From Treponema succinifaciens DSM 2489 (GTDB taxonomy: Bacteria; Spirochaetota; Spirochaetia; Treponematales; Treponemataceae), in assembly GCF_000195275.1 (NCBI RefSeq), contig NC_015385.1:806001-870000 (forward strand): a DNA stretch of 64,000 nt. The letters run 5' to 3'. The first letter of the stretch is position 1, and each line of letters begins with the position of its first letter. The position numbers and the translations under genes are program-made. Shown piece after piece: positions 49,879 through 59,093 of the stretch. The notes under the pieces are model-generated. The model did no database searches. It saw only the letters and a list, made by a program, of their open reading frames with translations, and was not told the origin of the DNA.

Positions 49879-51323
49879 ATGAAGAAATTTATTTTTCCTG
49901 CTTTATTTGCGTTTTTATTTGTGTTCGCTTCGTGCATGAATATGTCCGGCTCTTCTGGTGAAGGCGGCTCGGTGCGTGTTGTTTTGCCGGGAAGTGCGCG
50001 CTATTCTTTTAGTCAGGACAAGGCAGATAAATTTGTTGTAACTATAAGTTTGGGCTCTAAACTTGTTGACACAAAAACTGGGTTTTCGGGGGGGGGGTAA
50101 TAGAATTTGACGAACTTAATCCCGGAGACTATACAATAGAAGCTAAAGCCTTTGATTCGAATGAAGGCGATCTTGTTGTTGGCTGGGGAACCTCTAGCGT
50201 AACAGTAAATGCTGGAGAGAGCACGGACTGCGCATTGGCTTTGGCTCTTACAAAATGTATTTCTACATTTGATTCCGTTCCTTCTAGTTCTAAATATAAA
50301 TATCTTGCAGTTGCTTCTTCTGCTGACATGGTAAAACTTGGTGAATGGATAAAGTCCGGAAGCGACTTGGAAGGAATTACGATTACGCTTGCGGATGACG
50401 TTGATTTGGCAGATTATGCGGACGACTGGCAACCGATTGGATTTATAAAATCAACTGAAGACAGTGATGCGGACAGTAATAATATGCCATTTAGGGGAAC
50501 ATTCAACGGAAACGGAAAAACAATTTCGTACGAAATAAAAAAACGAGAAGATGGACTTGACAGCCAAGTGTTTGGTTTGTTTTTTGATAATTACGGAACA
50601 ATTGAAAATCTTGTTGTTAATCAGACTTATTCAGGAGATCTTAGCAACCGTATGCTGAGCCGTGGAGGAATGATTTGTGCATATAACTATGGAAATATAA
50701 AAAACTGTATTGTAATGTCAGATATTGCCATAGGTACAAGAAGTGACACTGCCGGAATATGTAAAGTTAATACTGAAAGCGGAAAAGTAGTAAACTGTTT
50801 TGTAACCGGCAATATAGAAAATCAATTGGATGCTTACTGGCGTGGTTCATATCAGAAAACGGGTGGAATCTGTGCAATAAACTATGGAACTGTAGAAAAT
50901 GTTGTAAGTGCTGTGAATATAAAAACAAAAAGTCTTATAGATAATAAGGAACGATTAAATAATATTGCTGCTGCAATCGCTGCAAGAACAGATGGCTATT
51001 TAACTAATTGCTACTGGCTTAAAGACAGCATAAATCAAGATGGAAATTTAAAAAATCATATTGCCTATACAAATTATGGTGATTATACTGAAGAAAACTG
51101 TATTCCAGACCCGTCAAAAATCACAGGCTGCGGCTGGTTTGACACAAACAGTCCGTCCGCTTCTGTTACTGCCGGAACTACGTCAGAATGTAAGAGCGCG
51201 CAGACACTTGCATACAGCGGCACTCTGATTCAAATGCTGAACGCTTATGTTTCCGCAAGTTCTGATTCCGGACTCAAGAGATGGACGGCAGGCGCAGATG
51301 GTTCTCTTTCATTGGATTTTTAG
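49879..51323 (+). CDS. GLUG-motif lipoprotein, out of frame at a G10 tract
   Basis: ATG 49879 begins a signal with lipobox FVFASC (Cys 19). The frame runs 73 codons to a stop created at 50098, directly after ten G residues (50088-50097). In the next frame the protein continues without break (VIEFDELNPGDYTIEAKAFD ...) to 51323. The long part has GLUG-like repeats (GGMICAYNYGNIKNCIV, GGICAINYGTVENVV). With 11 or 8 G residues, the two parts join into about 480 residues. As written it is off. A surface-exposed, phase-variable lipoprotein is the most likely reading. Confidence 0.8.
50088..50097 (+). repeat. Homopolymeric G tract (G10), contingency-type
   Basis: Ten consecutive G residues lie within the coding region at residue about 70 of the lipoprotein. 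The frame upstream and downstream differ by one base. Slipped-strand change would switch the gene. Confidence 0.8.
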
Positions 51324-51382
51324 CCTTTGAAATTGCCGTGTCAAGCACTGTAATGACAGGAAGCACGTGATACTCCAAGCAA

Positions 51383-51423
51383 GCCAGAGTATGACAGGTA
51401 AAATAAACTTGTCATATTCTGGC
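51383..51423. repeat. Long hairpin between lipoprotein and oxidoreductase genes
   Basis: GCCAGAGTATGACA (51383-51396) pairs with TGTCATATTCTGGC (51410-51423), one G-T mismatch. It may end the lipoprotein transcript, though only A residues follow on the plus strand. It is related to the element at 49733. Confidence 0.5.
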
Positions 51424-51501
51424 AAAAAAATGTCATCTTCGGGCTTGCCCCGGAGAACTTTGGCTGTTGATTCCTCTTTCTTTTCTATATAGACTGTCTG
51501 C

Positions 51502-53109
51502 ATGATAAAAGAAGTTTCCATTGTGATTCAGCCTGAAAAAGAAAAGGATGAAAATTTCATACAAAAAGAAATCTGCCTTGCATTAAAAAAACAAGGAATC
51601 AGCTTTGAAGAAAAAGACATTTCAACTGTATTTGTAAAAAAATCGATTGACGCGCGCCATAGAAATATAAAGCTTTTCTTGCGCTATAAAGTTTACATCG
51701 GGGAAAATCCTTCTGATGAATTTGCTTTGCCTGAATGGAAAACTGCGGATGGAAAAAGAACTGTTGCTATAATCGGTTCTGGACCTGCAGGACTCTTTGG
51801 AGCGCTGAAACTTTTGGAGCATGGAGTTAGGCCTGTCGTAATTGAGCGTGGCAGCGAAACTTCAAAGCGTAAACGCGACATTGCCATGATAAGCACAACT
51901 GGAATTGTCGATGAAAATTCAAATTACTGTTTTGGTGAAGGAGGAGCTGGAACTTTCAGCGATGGAAAACTTTACACACGCAGCAACAAGCGCGGAAACA
52001 TAAATGGCATTTTAAAAATCTTTGAGCATTTCGGGGCGGACAAAAAAATTCTTACGGACGCTCATCCTCATATCGGCACAGACAAACTTCCGGCAATTGT
52101 AAACAACATTCGGAATTTTATTTTGCAACAGGGCGGCGAATTTCTTTTTGATACTGAATGTGTTGATTTCATTTTAGAAAAATCCGGCAGTGAAAAAATT
52201 GTAAAAGGCGTTGTTGTAAAAAATCATGGCGAAATAAAAAGTATTTTTGCGGATGCTGTTCTTCTGGCAACAGGGCATTCAGCTGACAGTATTTATACTT
52301 TGCTTGCAAAAAATTCCCCGGAATCTCTTGAAGCAAAAACTTTTGCAATGGGTGTTCGTGTTGAGCATCCAAGAACTTTGATTGACTTAATTCAGTTTCA
52401 TGGAGAAAAAAAACAGGAACTAGGAGCTGCAGAATACAGACTTACTTCGCAAATTGACGGGCGTGGTGTTTACAGTTTTTGTATGTGCCCGGGAGGTTTT
52501 GTTGTTCCAAGCAGCACCGGTCCATCTGAAATTGTCGTGAATGGAATGTCTGCCGCAGGACGCAATAGCAAGTGGAGCAATTCAGCGATTGTTGTAGAAA
52601 CTCGCCCGGAAGATATTCCTAATGAATTTGTTGAAAAAGCAAAGTCAATTGGAACTGAAAAAATTGCGGGGCTTCTTTTTAGAAAATTTATTGAGCAGAA
52701 AACTTTTGAAAATGGAATAGGACAAAAAGCTCCGGCTCAACGTCTTGTGGATTTTCTGAATCGCAAGTCAAGTGAAAGCCTTCCGCCTGCAAGCTATGCT
52801 CCCGGAGTTGTCGCAAGCCGTTTGGATGAATGGCTTCCCGCTCAAATTTCAAATCGCCTTGAAAAAGCTTTTGTGGAATTCAACAAGTCAATGAAAGGCT
52901 TTGTCTGTGATGACGCGCTTTTGATTGCTTCGGAAACACGCACAAGCACTCCTGTAAGAATTCTTCGTGGCAAGGAAAGTTTTGAATGCCTTGGTTTGAG
53001 GAATCTTTTTCCGGCTGGAGAAGGAAGCGGATATTCCGGCGGCATTGTAAGTTCTGCAATGGACGGTGAAAATGCCTGTGAAAGGATTGCACTGCAATGG
53101 AGCAAATAG
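51502..53109 (+). CDS. FAD-dependent oxidoreductase of the uncharacterised COG2509 type
   Basis: The 535-residue product has an N-terminal small domain, then the FAD-binding VAIIGSGPAGLFGALKLLEHG near residue 90 (GxGxxG). It has the family marks NYCFGEGGAGTFSDGKLYTR, HPHIGTDKLP, GVRVEHPR, FCMCPGGFVVPS and ETRTSTPVRI, and closes with GEGSGYSGGIVSSAMDG. These proteins are widely conserved, but their reaction is unknown. There is no ribosome site before the ATG, and a TATATA box lies only 10 bases upstream, so the message may have almost no leader. It overlaps the next gene by 13 bases. Confidence 0.88.
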   Translation: MIKEVSIVIQPEKEKDENFIQKEICLALKKQGISFEEKDISTVFVKKSIDARHRNIKLFLRYKVYIGENPSDEFALPEWKTADGKRTVAIIGSGPAGLFGALKLLEHGVRPVVIERGSETSKRKRDIAMISTTGIVDENSNYCFGEGGAGTFSDGKLYTRSNKRGNINGILKIFEHFGADKKILTDAHPHIGTDKLPAIVNNIRNFILQQGGEFLFDTECVDFILEKSGSEKIVKGVVVKNHGEIKSIFADAVLLATGHSADSIYTLLAKNSPESLEAKTFAMGVRVEHPRTLIDLIQFHGEKKQELGAAEYRLTSQIDGRGVYSFCMCPGGFVVPSSTGPSEIVVNGMSAAGRNSKWSNSAIVVETRPEDIPNEFVEKAKSIGTEKIAGLLFRKFIEQKTFENGIGQKAPAQRLVDFLNRKSSESLPPASYAPGVVASRLDEWLPAQISNRLEKAFVEFNKSMKGFVCDDALLIASETRTSTPVRILRGKESFECLGLRNLFPAGEGSGYSGGIVSSAMDGENACERIALQWSK

Positions 53110-54248
53110 TTTTAGCGGGTGCTTCTTTTGTTTTTGGCTTGGACGAAATAAGAGAGGCATTTTTGAGTATTGGAATTGAATCTTCTTTTGCGGAAGTTCC
53201 CTATATGCTCAAGTATCAAAAAATTTCAGAAAAAGAAAAAATAGAATTTACTGAAAAAATTTCAGAAAATAAAATTGTTGTTCCGCTGTCTGAATATTGG
53301 ATTTCTGAATGTATAAAAAGTAATAATTGCAGGATTTCAAAAAACGCATTGCTGGCTTCGCGCTCGAAAAAAAAACTTTATAGTTTGCTGAGCATTTTTA
53401 AAGTTCCAAAAAATTTTGATTCGATTCAGCAGGCAAAAGATTTTGTCAATCAAACTGGAAAAAGTATAATTGTAAAACCCGACGGACTTTTTTCTGGCTA
53501 TGGAATAAAAATTTCAAACAAAGAAAATATTGATGAAGTTGAAAAATTTATTTTTAATGCCCGCAATGTGAATAACCGCGCGCTAAAACTTTTTGAAATT
53601 AAAAACAACAATGCGCTTGTTACAGAATATATTTTTGGAAAAGAATACAGCGCGGATATTTTTTATTTTAAAGGAAAAATTTCTTTGGTCCGGCTTTGCA
53701 AAAAAGAAATTGTCTTTATTCATGGAACTCCGTGCACTGCGGTTTATCAGCTTTTGAATCCTACCGCGGAAATAAAGTCAGTTCTTGAAAAATGGTGCAA
53801 TGCTTTATTTGAAAAAGAAAATATTTCATTCGGGCAGTTTGATTTTATTGAAGACCGTGATGGCGATTTTGTTCCGATTGATTTTGCGCCTAGAATTGGC
53901 GGCGGAATTGAAGAGCTTTTAAAGTGCTGCAAAAAAAATGTCTATGCGGATGCTGTGCTGAATATTTTTAATAAAAATGAAAACAACATTTTGCCTTTGG
54001 ATGAAAAATATCTTTCGCAGTTTAATTATCTTCCTACAAAAAGCGGAAAAATTTTCAATGACAACTATAAGCTTCTTTCTGGAAAAAAAATCATTTACAA
54101 GCACAATGGAGACTTTGTTCCTGAATGTCCTTCAAGCTCTGCAAGCAGAATCGCAGTTGTAATTGCACGTCATAAATCGCCTGTTGAAAAAGAAATTTTA
54201 TATTCGCTTTTAATTGGCAGTGAGCATATTGAGTTTTGGAAAAAATGA
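53097..54248 (+). CDS. ATP-grasp enzyme, substrate unknown
   Basis: The 383-residue product has a pre-grasp N-domain, then IIVKPDGLFSGYGIKIS (glycine-rich ATP loop), ALVTEYIFGKEYSADIF, and FGQFDFIEDRDGDFVPIDF followed by APRIGGG (Mg-binding acids and closing loop) of carbamoyl-phosphate synthetase/biotin-carboxylase-like ATP-grasp ligases. It probably joins an amine and a carboxylate. Coupled to the FAD enzyme by overlap. No pathway is evident. Confidence 0.82.
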   Translation: MEQIVLAGASFVFGLDEIREAFLSIGIESSFAEVPYMLKYQKISEKEKIEFTEKISENKIVVPLSEYWISECIKSNNCRISKNALLASRSKKKLYSLLSIFKVPKNFDSIQQAKDFVNQTGKSIIVKPDGLFSGYGIKISNKENIDEVEKFIFNARNVNNRALKLFEIKNNNALVTEYIFGKEYSADIFYFKGKISLVRLCKKEIVFIHGTPCTAVYQLLNPTAEIKSVLEKWCNALFEKENISFGQFDFIEDRDGDFVPIDFAPRIGGGIEELLKCCKKNVYADAVLNIFNKNENNILPLDEKYLSQFNYLPTKSGKIFNDNYKLLSGKKIIYKHNGDFVPECPSSSASRIAVVIARHKSPVEKEILYSLLIGSEHIEFWKK

Positions 54249-54256
54249 TTTAAAAA

Positions 54257-55267
54257 TCAATTTGTTAAAAATTTTTCTTTCCAATGCCAAATAGGTTTTG
54301 CAAGCGCGTTGCTGAAAGGTTGCGTTCTGTTAAAGTCAGGAAGCCAGCTTGTGTCGTCGCTCAAATCTTGATAAAACAAATATTCAAAGTCGTAGGCTTC
54401 AATAATGTCGCGCAAAGTTTCATCTTCGTCTTTGTTAATCAAGCGGTTTTCAAAAGCGTTAAGAGAATTTTCTCTCCAGTTTTTTTCAGCTTCAGTTTTT
54501 GACTTAAAAGGAACAGGCGTGTACTGCGACATGAGTGAAATGCAGCTTTTTCCGTCCGCATTTTTTTTCAGCCATTCAAGCGCAAGAATTGTGTCATCAA
54601 TTTTTCCAGGTAAAGCAAGATGTCTTATTATAACACCGCGTTTTATTTTTTCTTTCTTTTCACCGTTTTTTGAAACTTCTTCTATTTTAAGCGGAAATTT
54701 TTTTATCATCCAGCTGATGCTTTTTTTTGCAACAAGCGGATAATCTTCTGCCATAAAAAGTTTTTTGCTTGCCTTGCTGCTGATTGTTTTAAAATCCGGA
54801 AGCCATATATCGACAACATTTTTTAAAAGCTCAAGACTTTCAACTGATTCATAAGCGCTGGAATTCCAGGCAACCGGAATTTCAAGCCCTGAATTTTTTG
54901 CTGCTTTTATGAACTGCGCGATTTTTGGAATGTGATGGCTTCCAGTAACTAAATTTATATTTTCAGCTCCAAGCTCTTGAAGCGTGATGCAGATTTTTAC
55001 AAATTCCTTTTCATCTACATTTGCGCCCATTCCTTGCTGGCTTATCTGATAATTTTGGCAGAACGAGCATTTTAAAGTGCAGCCCGTAAAAAAAATTGTT
55101 CCGCTTCCGCCGAAAACTGTAATGAGCGGTTCTTCGCCAAAATGCAATCCTGCAGAAGCGATTTTCAAATTTTCTGTTTCTCCACAGAATCCAGTTTTTC
55201 CGCTATTTCTGTCTGACTGGCATTTTCTTGGACACTGAATGCAGTTCTGGTAAAAATTTTTTTCCAT
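54257..55267 (-). CDS. Radical SAM protein of the PflX/COG1313 type
   Basis: The 336-residue product has NCIQCPRKCQSDRNSGKTGFC at the front (extra Cys cluster), then GGSGTIFFTGCTLKCSFCQN with the CxxxCxxC cluster. SQYTPVPF-like and RGVIIRHLALPG motifs follow, all usual for the pyruvate formate-lyase-activating-like COG1313 family. Substrate unknown. It is followed on the same strand by no further gene; the ATP-grasp gene converges on it. Confidence 0.88.
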   Translation of the reverse strand: MEKNFYQNCIQCPRKCQSDRNSGKTGFCGETENLKIASAGLHFGEEPLITVFGGSGTIFFTGCTLKCSFCQNYQISQQGMGANVDEKEFVKICITLQELGAENINLVTGSHHIPKIAQFIKAAKNSGLEIPVAWNSSAYESVESLELLKNVVDIWLPDFKTISSKASKKLFMAEDYPLVAKKSISWMIKKFPLKIEEVSKNGEKKEKIKRGVIIRHLALPGKIDDTILALEWLKKNADGKSCISLMSQYTPVPFKSKTEAEKNWRENSLNAFENRLINKDEDETLRDIIEAYDFEYLFYQDLSDDTSWLPDFNRTQPFSNALAKPIWHWKEKFLTN

Positions 55268-55271
55268 ATTA

Positions 55272-55673
55272 TTACATTGCCTGTTTGTCTAAAAAAATCA
55301 TCATCATGCTGTTTAAAGTTTCAATTGGAATTTCTTCTGCCTCGCAATTTGTAATTTGGCAAAGTTCTTTCCAGTCATCTTTGCTCAATGCTTCTGTTGA
55401 AAAAATATCATTTTCTATGAGAGCCTGCATTGCTCCAAGAATTTTTATGTGCTCTTCTGTCGGCTCATTCTCTGGCTGGTTTGAATTCAAAATATATTTG
55501 TTCATCCAGTAATCAGAAAAAGCGTCCGCAAGCGACTTTAAATTTCTATTTGAGTTTGAAAATAAATTCTGAATTTGAACGCAGACTTTTTTTCCATCGT
55601 AAACTGGATTTTCTGAACGATAATGCTTTTTGATTTTTTGAATATCTGAAAAAAATTTTTGAATGTTATCCAT
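55272..55673 (-). CDS. Hypothetical protein (133 aa)
   Basis: Start uncertain: ATG 55673 (MDNIQKFFSDIQKIKKHYRS) or ATG 55688 five residues earlier; neither has a clear ribosome site. It is helical and acidic, with DDWKELCQITNCEAEEIPIE near the end. It lies 4 bases before the PflX-like gene, so it is in one operon with it. No family recognised. Confidence 0.65.
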   Translation of the reverse strand: MDNIQKFFSDIQKIKKHYRSENPVYDGKKVCVQIQNLFSNSNRNLKSLADAFSDYWMNKYILNSNQPENEPTEEHIKILGAMQALIENDIFSTEALSKDDWKELCQITNCEAEEIPIETLNSMMMIFLDKQAM

Positions 55674-55736
55674 GAAGTAAATATACATTTAATTTTCGAA
55701 AAATAAAATAGCAGTTTTTAATTGTGTCTATTTTGT

Positions 55737-55744
55737 GCTATAAT
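55737..55744 (+). promoter_or_regulatory. Extended -10 promoter next to the Nudix start codon
   Basis: TGCTATAAT (55736-55744) ends 6 bases before ATG 55751, so the transcript probably starts at the ATG. The -35 region is weak. Confidence 0.55.
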
Positions 55745-55750
55745 ATTTTT

Positions 55751-56290
55751 ATGGAAAATAATAGATTTAATTTTTGTCCTGAATGCGGCTCAAAAAAAAT
55801 CCAGACTCTTTTGAACGGAAGGCAATGGTTCTGCCCTGACTGCGGGCTTGAGCTTTTTAACAATGTTGCTTCTGCGGTTGGCGTGATTCTTGAAAATGAA
55901 AAACATGAAATTCTTTTTGAACGCCGGGCAAAGGAACCTAGAAAAAATTTTCTTGCATTTCCAGGAGGATTTTGCGAACCTGATGAAGAGCCTGAAAAAA
56001 GCGTGATGCGTGAATGTTCTGAGGAAATTGGAGTTGTGCCGGAAAAAATAAAATTTGTCGGAGCATTTCCAAATACTTATGTTTACAAAAAAATAATTTA
56101 TAAAACCTGCGATATGTTTTATTCAGCGTCCCTGCCTTCTGGTTTTGAATTCAAAACTCAAAAAAGTGAGGTCATTTCACTTGAATGGGTGAAGGTTGAA
56201 TCTTTGGCGGATATAGAAAAAATTCCATTGGCATTTGAATCTGCAAAAAAAGCTCTTTTAAAATATCTGGAGATAAAAAATGCGCGCTAG
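55751..56290 (+). CDS. Nudix hydrolase with N-terminal zinc ribbon
   Basis: The 179-residue product has FCPECGSKK and FCPDCGLEL (zinc ribbon as in NudC-like enzymes), then the Nudix box starting GGFCEPDEEPEKS and ending MRECSEEIG. It would hydrolyse a nucleotide-diphosphate compound such as NADH, ADP-ribose or an oxidised nucleotide. It is leaderless by promoter position. The next small gene overlaps its end by 11 bases. Confidence 0.9.
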   Translation: MENNRFNFCPECGSKKIQTLLNGRQWFCPDCGLELFNNVASAVGVILENEKHEILFERRAKEPRKNFLAFPGGFCEPDEEPEKSVMRECSEEIGVVPEKIKFVGAFPNTYVYKKIIYKTCDMFYSASLPSGFEFKTQKSEVISLEWVKVESLADIEKIPLAFESAKKALLKYLEIKNAR

Positions 56291-56561
56291 TTTTTTTATT
56301 TGTATTGCAGGAATTGCAGCTTATCTTTGCGTTTTGTTTTTTTACTGCATGAAAATTTCAGCAAAAAAAAATGCCATGAAAAAAGAAGACAAGAAAATTC
56401 AAAAAGCCAGCGCATCGTTTGTAAGCAGTTTGCTTCTTTGCGCTCTTGTTGAGGTTCTTCCGATTTTGATTCCGCTAAAAACTTACGTGATTGTAATTGT
56501 GTGCCTGTGCGGAATTTTTGGTTCTTATCTTGTTTTAAAAGAACGTTTTGAAAAATTGTAA
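56280..56561 (+). CDS. Small membrane protein (93 aa)
   Basis: Three hydrophobic helices are separated by a lysine-rich cytoplasmic loop (MKISAKKNAMKKEDKKIQKA): FICIAGIAAYLCVLFFYC, SSLLLCALVEVLPILIPL and VIVIVCLCGIFGSYLVL. No known family. It overlaps the Nudix gene and precedes tRNA-Cys. Confidence 0.65.
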   Translation: MRASFFICIAGIAAYLCVLFFYCMKISAKKNAMKKEDKKIQKASASFVSSLLLCALVEVLPILIPLKTYVIVIVCLCGIFGSYLVLKERFEKL

Positions 56562-56610
56562 ATTCCACTAGACAAGAATCTTTTTTCTTGCTATAGTATT
56601 TCCACGTTAT

Positions 56611-56682
56611 GGCGTCATACCCAAGTGGTAAGGGACTGGTCTGCAAAACCACTATGCATCGGTTCGATTCCGATTGACGCCT
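56611..56682 (+). tRNA. tRNA-Cys (anticodon GCA)
   Basis: A 72-base cloverleaf: acceptor GGCGTCA pairs with TGACGCC (56675-56681), discriminator T. Anticodon stem-loop TGGTCTGCAAAACCA with GCA at 56643-56645. T arm ATCGG-TTCGATT-CCGAT. CCA is not encoded. Confidence 0.96.
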
Positions 56683-56692
56683 TTCGCAATTG

Positions 56693-56724
56693 AAGATGTC
56701 TTTTTTTAAGGCATCTTTTTTTTG
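56693..56724 (+). terminator. Terminator after tRNA-Cys
   Basis: AGATGTC (56694-56700) pairs with GGCATCT (56710-56716) around a T-rich loop, followed by a T-run. Confidence 0.7.
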
Positions 56725-56839
56725 CGCTTACGGATTTTACAAGCTAAGCTGGAATCCGATTTTATATATTGCTGCCTTCGGGTGGCATTTTTTTTATAAA
56801 ATTGCATTTTTTGTCTGTTTAAGTTAAAATATTTTTTCA

Positions 56840-58525
56840 ATGAAATTAAAAGTTGTAGCATTTTTTTTCTGTTCAGTAATTTTTACAGTTGCCTTTGCTG
56901 ATTCTGCAAAAATAGATTTTTGGAGCGACATTCCGCCTGAGCCTCTTTCTAAAAAGCTTGTTGAATCCATGGGCGATGAAGAGCTTCTTGCGCAGATTCT
57001 TATGTTCGGATGGGCAGGGGCAGAGCCTAGCGACTTGCTGAATTCCTGGGTGATTCAGCGCGGGCTTGGAAGTGTAAAAGTTTTTGGCTGGAATACTGAC
57101 AATATTCAGAAAGTGGCAAAGTCAGTGCGGATTCTTCAGCAGGAAGCTGCAAGCAGGTCTTTAAAAATTCCGCTGTTTGTTGCTACAGACCAAGAAGGAG
57201 GCTGGATTCGCCATGTAAAAGGTGAAACTTCTGATACCCCGGGGAATCTTGCGATTGGAGCTTCCGGTTATCCTTTGGATGCTTATTATTCCGGCTTTTA
57301 TATAAACCGCGAAATCCGCGCGCTTGGAATTAACATGAATTTTGCTCCGACTGTGGATTTATATACAAATTTGAATTCAAGCGTAATCGGTCCGCGCTCT
57401 TTTGGCTCTGATCCTGTTGATTCTGGAATTTTGGGTGAAGCTTTTGCGGCAGGCTCTATGGACGCTGGTGTTATTCCGACTGCAAAACATTTTCCGGGAC
57501 ATGGAGATACAAGCCTTGACAGCCACGGAAGGCTTCCGCAGATTGAAATTGATGCGCGGACTTTGGTGAACCGTGAGCTTGTTCCGTTTGAATATTTGAT
57601 AAAGGCGAAAATTCCTGCAATAATGAGCGGGCATCTTTCATTTCCGCAGATTGAAAGCGATGGAACTCCTGCAAGCCTTTCAAAAAAATTTCTAACTGAT
57701 ATTTTGCGCCGCCAGATGAATTACGATGGCCTTATAATTACTGATGACATGATGATGAACGGAGCTACTTTGTTTGCCGGCTCCTTTCATCGTGCCGTGA
57801 TGATGGCGATCGAGGCTGGAAACGACATTATAATTTCTTCCACGACTGCCGGACTTTATGACAATATGTGGACGCGCAATCTTGAGCGGATGAGAACAAA
57901 TTCAGAATTTAAAGAACGTGTAAAAGATGCCGCCCGTCGCGTTATTTTTACCAAGCTGAATTATTTTAAAAGTGAAAACCATGCGCCGCTTTATCCTGAT
58001 GAGAATTCAATTTTTGAGCACATTCCTGATAAGGACGGTCAGAAATTTTTCCTTGAGCAAGCTTGCCGTTCCGTGAGCGTTTACAAGCAAGGCACTGCTT
58101 TTCCATTGAAGCCTGCTGAAGGTGAGCGGGTTTTAATAGCAGGACCTTTTCTTGCGCTTTATAGTGAAGGCCGAAAGCGTTATCCAAATGTTTCAACTTT
58201 TCACTTTAGTTATGAACTGAAAAACGACAACAGCAATTTTGATAATTGGAATGCAGCCTCTTTGGTTTCCGTGGCTGATAGCTATGACACAATTATTATT
58301 TGTGTTTATGACAAGCACACGGCGAATATTGCTAAACGTTTGCGGTACATGGACAAGCGTGTTGTCATTCTTTCGATTATGTCGCCGGTTTTTGTTCTAG
58401 ATGATTTTGACTGGGCGGACACGATTCTCTGCGGATACAGCTACTCAGGTTATTCGTTTGCGGCTTTGTTTGGAGCTTTGAGCGGAGAATTTATTCCGCA
58501 GGGAATTGTTCCGTTGAAGCACTAA
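56840..58525 (+). CDS. Family 3 glycoside hydrolase (NagZ-like beta-N-acetylglucosaminidase)
   Basis: A signal peptide (MKLKVVAFFFCSVIFTVAFA) is followed by a GH3 domain: ATDQEGGWIRHV, GINMNFAPTVDL, TAKHFPGHGDTSLDSHGRLP (the NagZ catalytic His/Asp loop) and GLIITDDMMMNGA (nucleophile Asp). A C-terminal domain of about 170 residues extends beyond the cytoplasmic E. coli NagZ, as in Gram-positive exported forms. It should remove GlcNAc from peptidoglycan fragments outside the inner membrane. Single gene with convergent terminator. Confidence 0.93.
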   Translation: MKLKVVAFFFCSVIFTVAFADSAKIDFWSDIPPEPLSKKLVESMGDEELLAQILMFGWAGAEPSDLLNSWVIQRGLGSVKVFGWNTDNIQKVAKSVRILQQEAASRSLKIPLFVATDQEGGWIRHVKGETSDTPGNLAIGASGYPLDAYYSGFYINREIRALGINMNFAPTVDLYTNLNSSVIGPRSFGSDPVDSGILGEAFAAGSMDAGVIPTAKHFPGHGDTSLDSHGRLPQIEIDARTLVNRELVPFEYLIKAKIPAIMSGHLSFPQIESDGTPASLSKKFLTDILRRQMNYDGLIITDDMMMNGATLFAGSFHRAVMMAIEAGNDIIISSTTAGLYDNMWTRNLERMRTNSEFKERVKDAARRVIFTKLNYFKSENHAPLYPDENSIFEHIPDKDGQKFFLEQACRSVSVYKQGTAFPLKPAEGERVLIAGPFLALYSEGRKRYPNVSTFHFSYELKNDNSNFDNWNAASLVSVADSYDTIIICVYDKHTANIAKRLRYMDKRVVILSIMSPVFVLDDFDWADTILCGYSYSGYSFAALFGALSGEFIPQGIVPLKH

Positions 58526-58526
58526 A

Positions 58527-58565
58527 AAAATCCGTCTAACGATAAAAAATCTTCAGGCGGATTTT
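58527..58565. terminator. Bidirectional terminator between nagZ-like gene and trxA
   Basis: AAAATCCGTCT (58527-58537) pairs with AGGCGGATTTT (58555-58565). A- and T-rich ends on each side suit both convergent genes. Confidence 0.75.
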
Positions 58566-58572
58566 GAAAATG

Positions 58573-58881
58573 CTATTCTATCAACTTTAGAATTTCTTCT
58601 TTTGGCTGATATCCGACGCTTGTTCTTACCACTTTGCCGTTTTTGAAAAGCACAAGCATCGGAATGCTTGCAATTCCAAATTGTGTTGCGAGGGCTGGCT
58701 CTTCATCAACATTTACTTTTCCAACTTTTAAGGTTTCTGATTTTTCCGCCGCAATTTCTTCAATTATAGGCGACAGCATTCTGCAAGGACCGCACCAAGT
58801 TGCCCAAAAGTCCACGAGCACCGGCTTGGTTGAATTTAAAACTTCTTCTTTGAAATTTGATTCATTGATTTTTACTTCCAT
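58573..58881 (-). CDS. trxA: Thioredoxin
   Basis: ATG 58881 (MEVKINESNFKEEVL), with GAGGAA upstream, gives 102 residues. DFWATWCGPCRMLSPII holds the WCGPC redox site, followed by KVNVDEEPALATQFGI and SIPMLVLFKNG (cis-Pro). It reduces protein disulfides. It follows a ferredoxin:thioredoxin reductase-like gene by 14 bases, its probable reductant. Confidence 0.96.
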   Translation of the reverse strand: MEVKINESNFKEEVLNSTKPVLVDFWATWCGPCRMLSPIIEEIAAEKSETLKVGKVNVDEEPALATQFGIASIPMLVLFKNGKVVRTSVGYQPKEEILKLIE

Positions 58882-58895
58882 AATTTCCTCCAAAA

Positions 58896-59093
58896 TTATT
58901 TTGATTTATAATAAAGCATGCAATGACAAAATCCTTCAAAGTCAGGATCTTTTATCTGGTCTCTGAATTCTTTGCACATACATTTTGTGTCTGGAGTTTT
59001 TTCAACTCTGCACGGACAGTAGCCGTTTTTTTGCTTTAAGCCTTCTTTTACAGTTCGCGCAATTTCAGAATTTGGATTTTCAGTTATTTTCAT
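58896..59093 (-). CDS. Ferredoxin:thioredoxin reductase catalytic-subunit-like protein
   Basis: The 65-residue product has GYCPCRV, TKCMCKEF and FCHCMLY. The CPC, CMC and CHC motifs are those of the FTR catalytic chain, in which a 4Fe-4S cluster and a disulfide reduce thioredoxin. It is shorter than plant FTR (about 115) but keeps all motifs. It is upstream of trxA in one operon, with GGAGG before the ATG. In a non-photosynthetic organism, the electron donor would be ferredoxin from fermentation; that is inference. Confidence 0.85.
   Translation of the reverse strand: MKITENPNSEIARTVKEGLKQKNGYCPCRVEKTPDTKCMCKEFRDQIKDPDFEGFCHCMLYYKSK

Noticed and set aside
49561..50100. Open frame over the TPP riboswitch joined to the lipoprotein start
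   Set aside because: It reads through the antisense of a structured riboswitch; ribosome site and signal peptide place the start at 49879.
51324..51501. Small RNA gene from the hairpins before the FAD enzyme
   Set aside because: No promoter, and the hairpin lacks a T-run on the plus strand; better explained as REP-like repeats.
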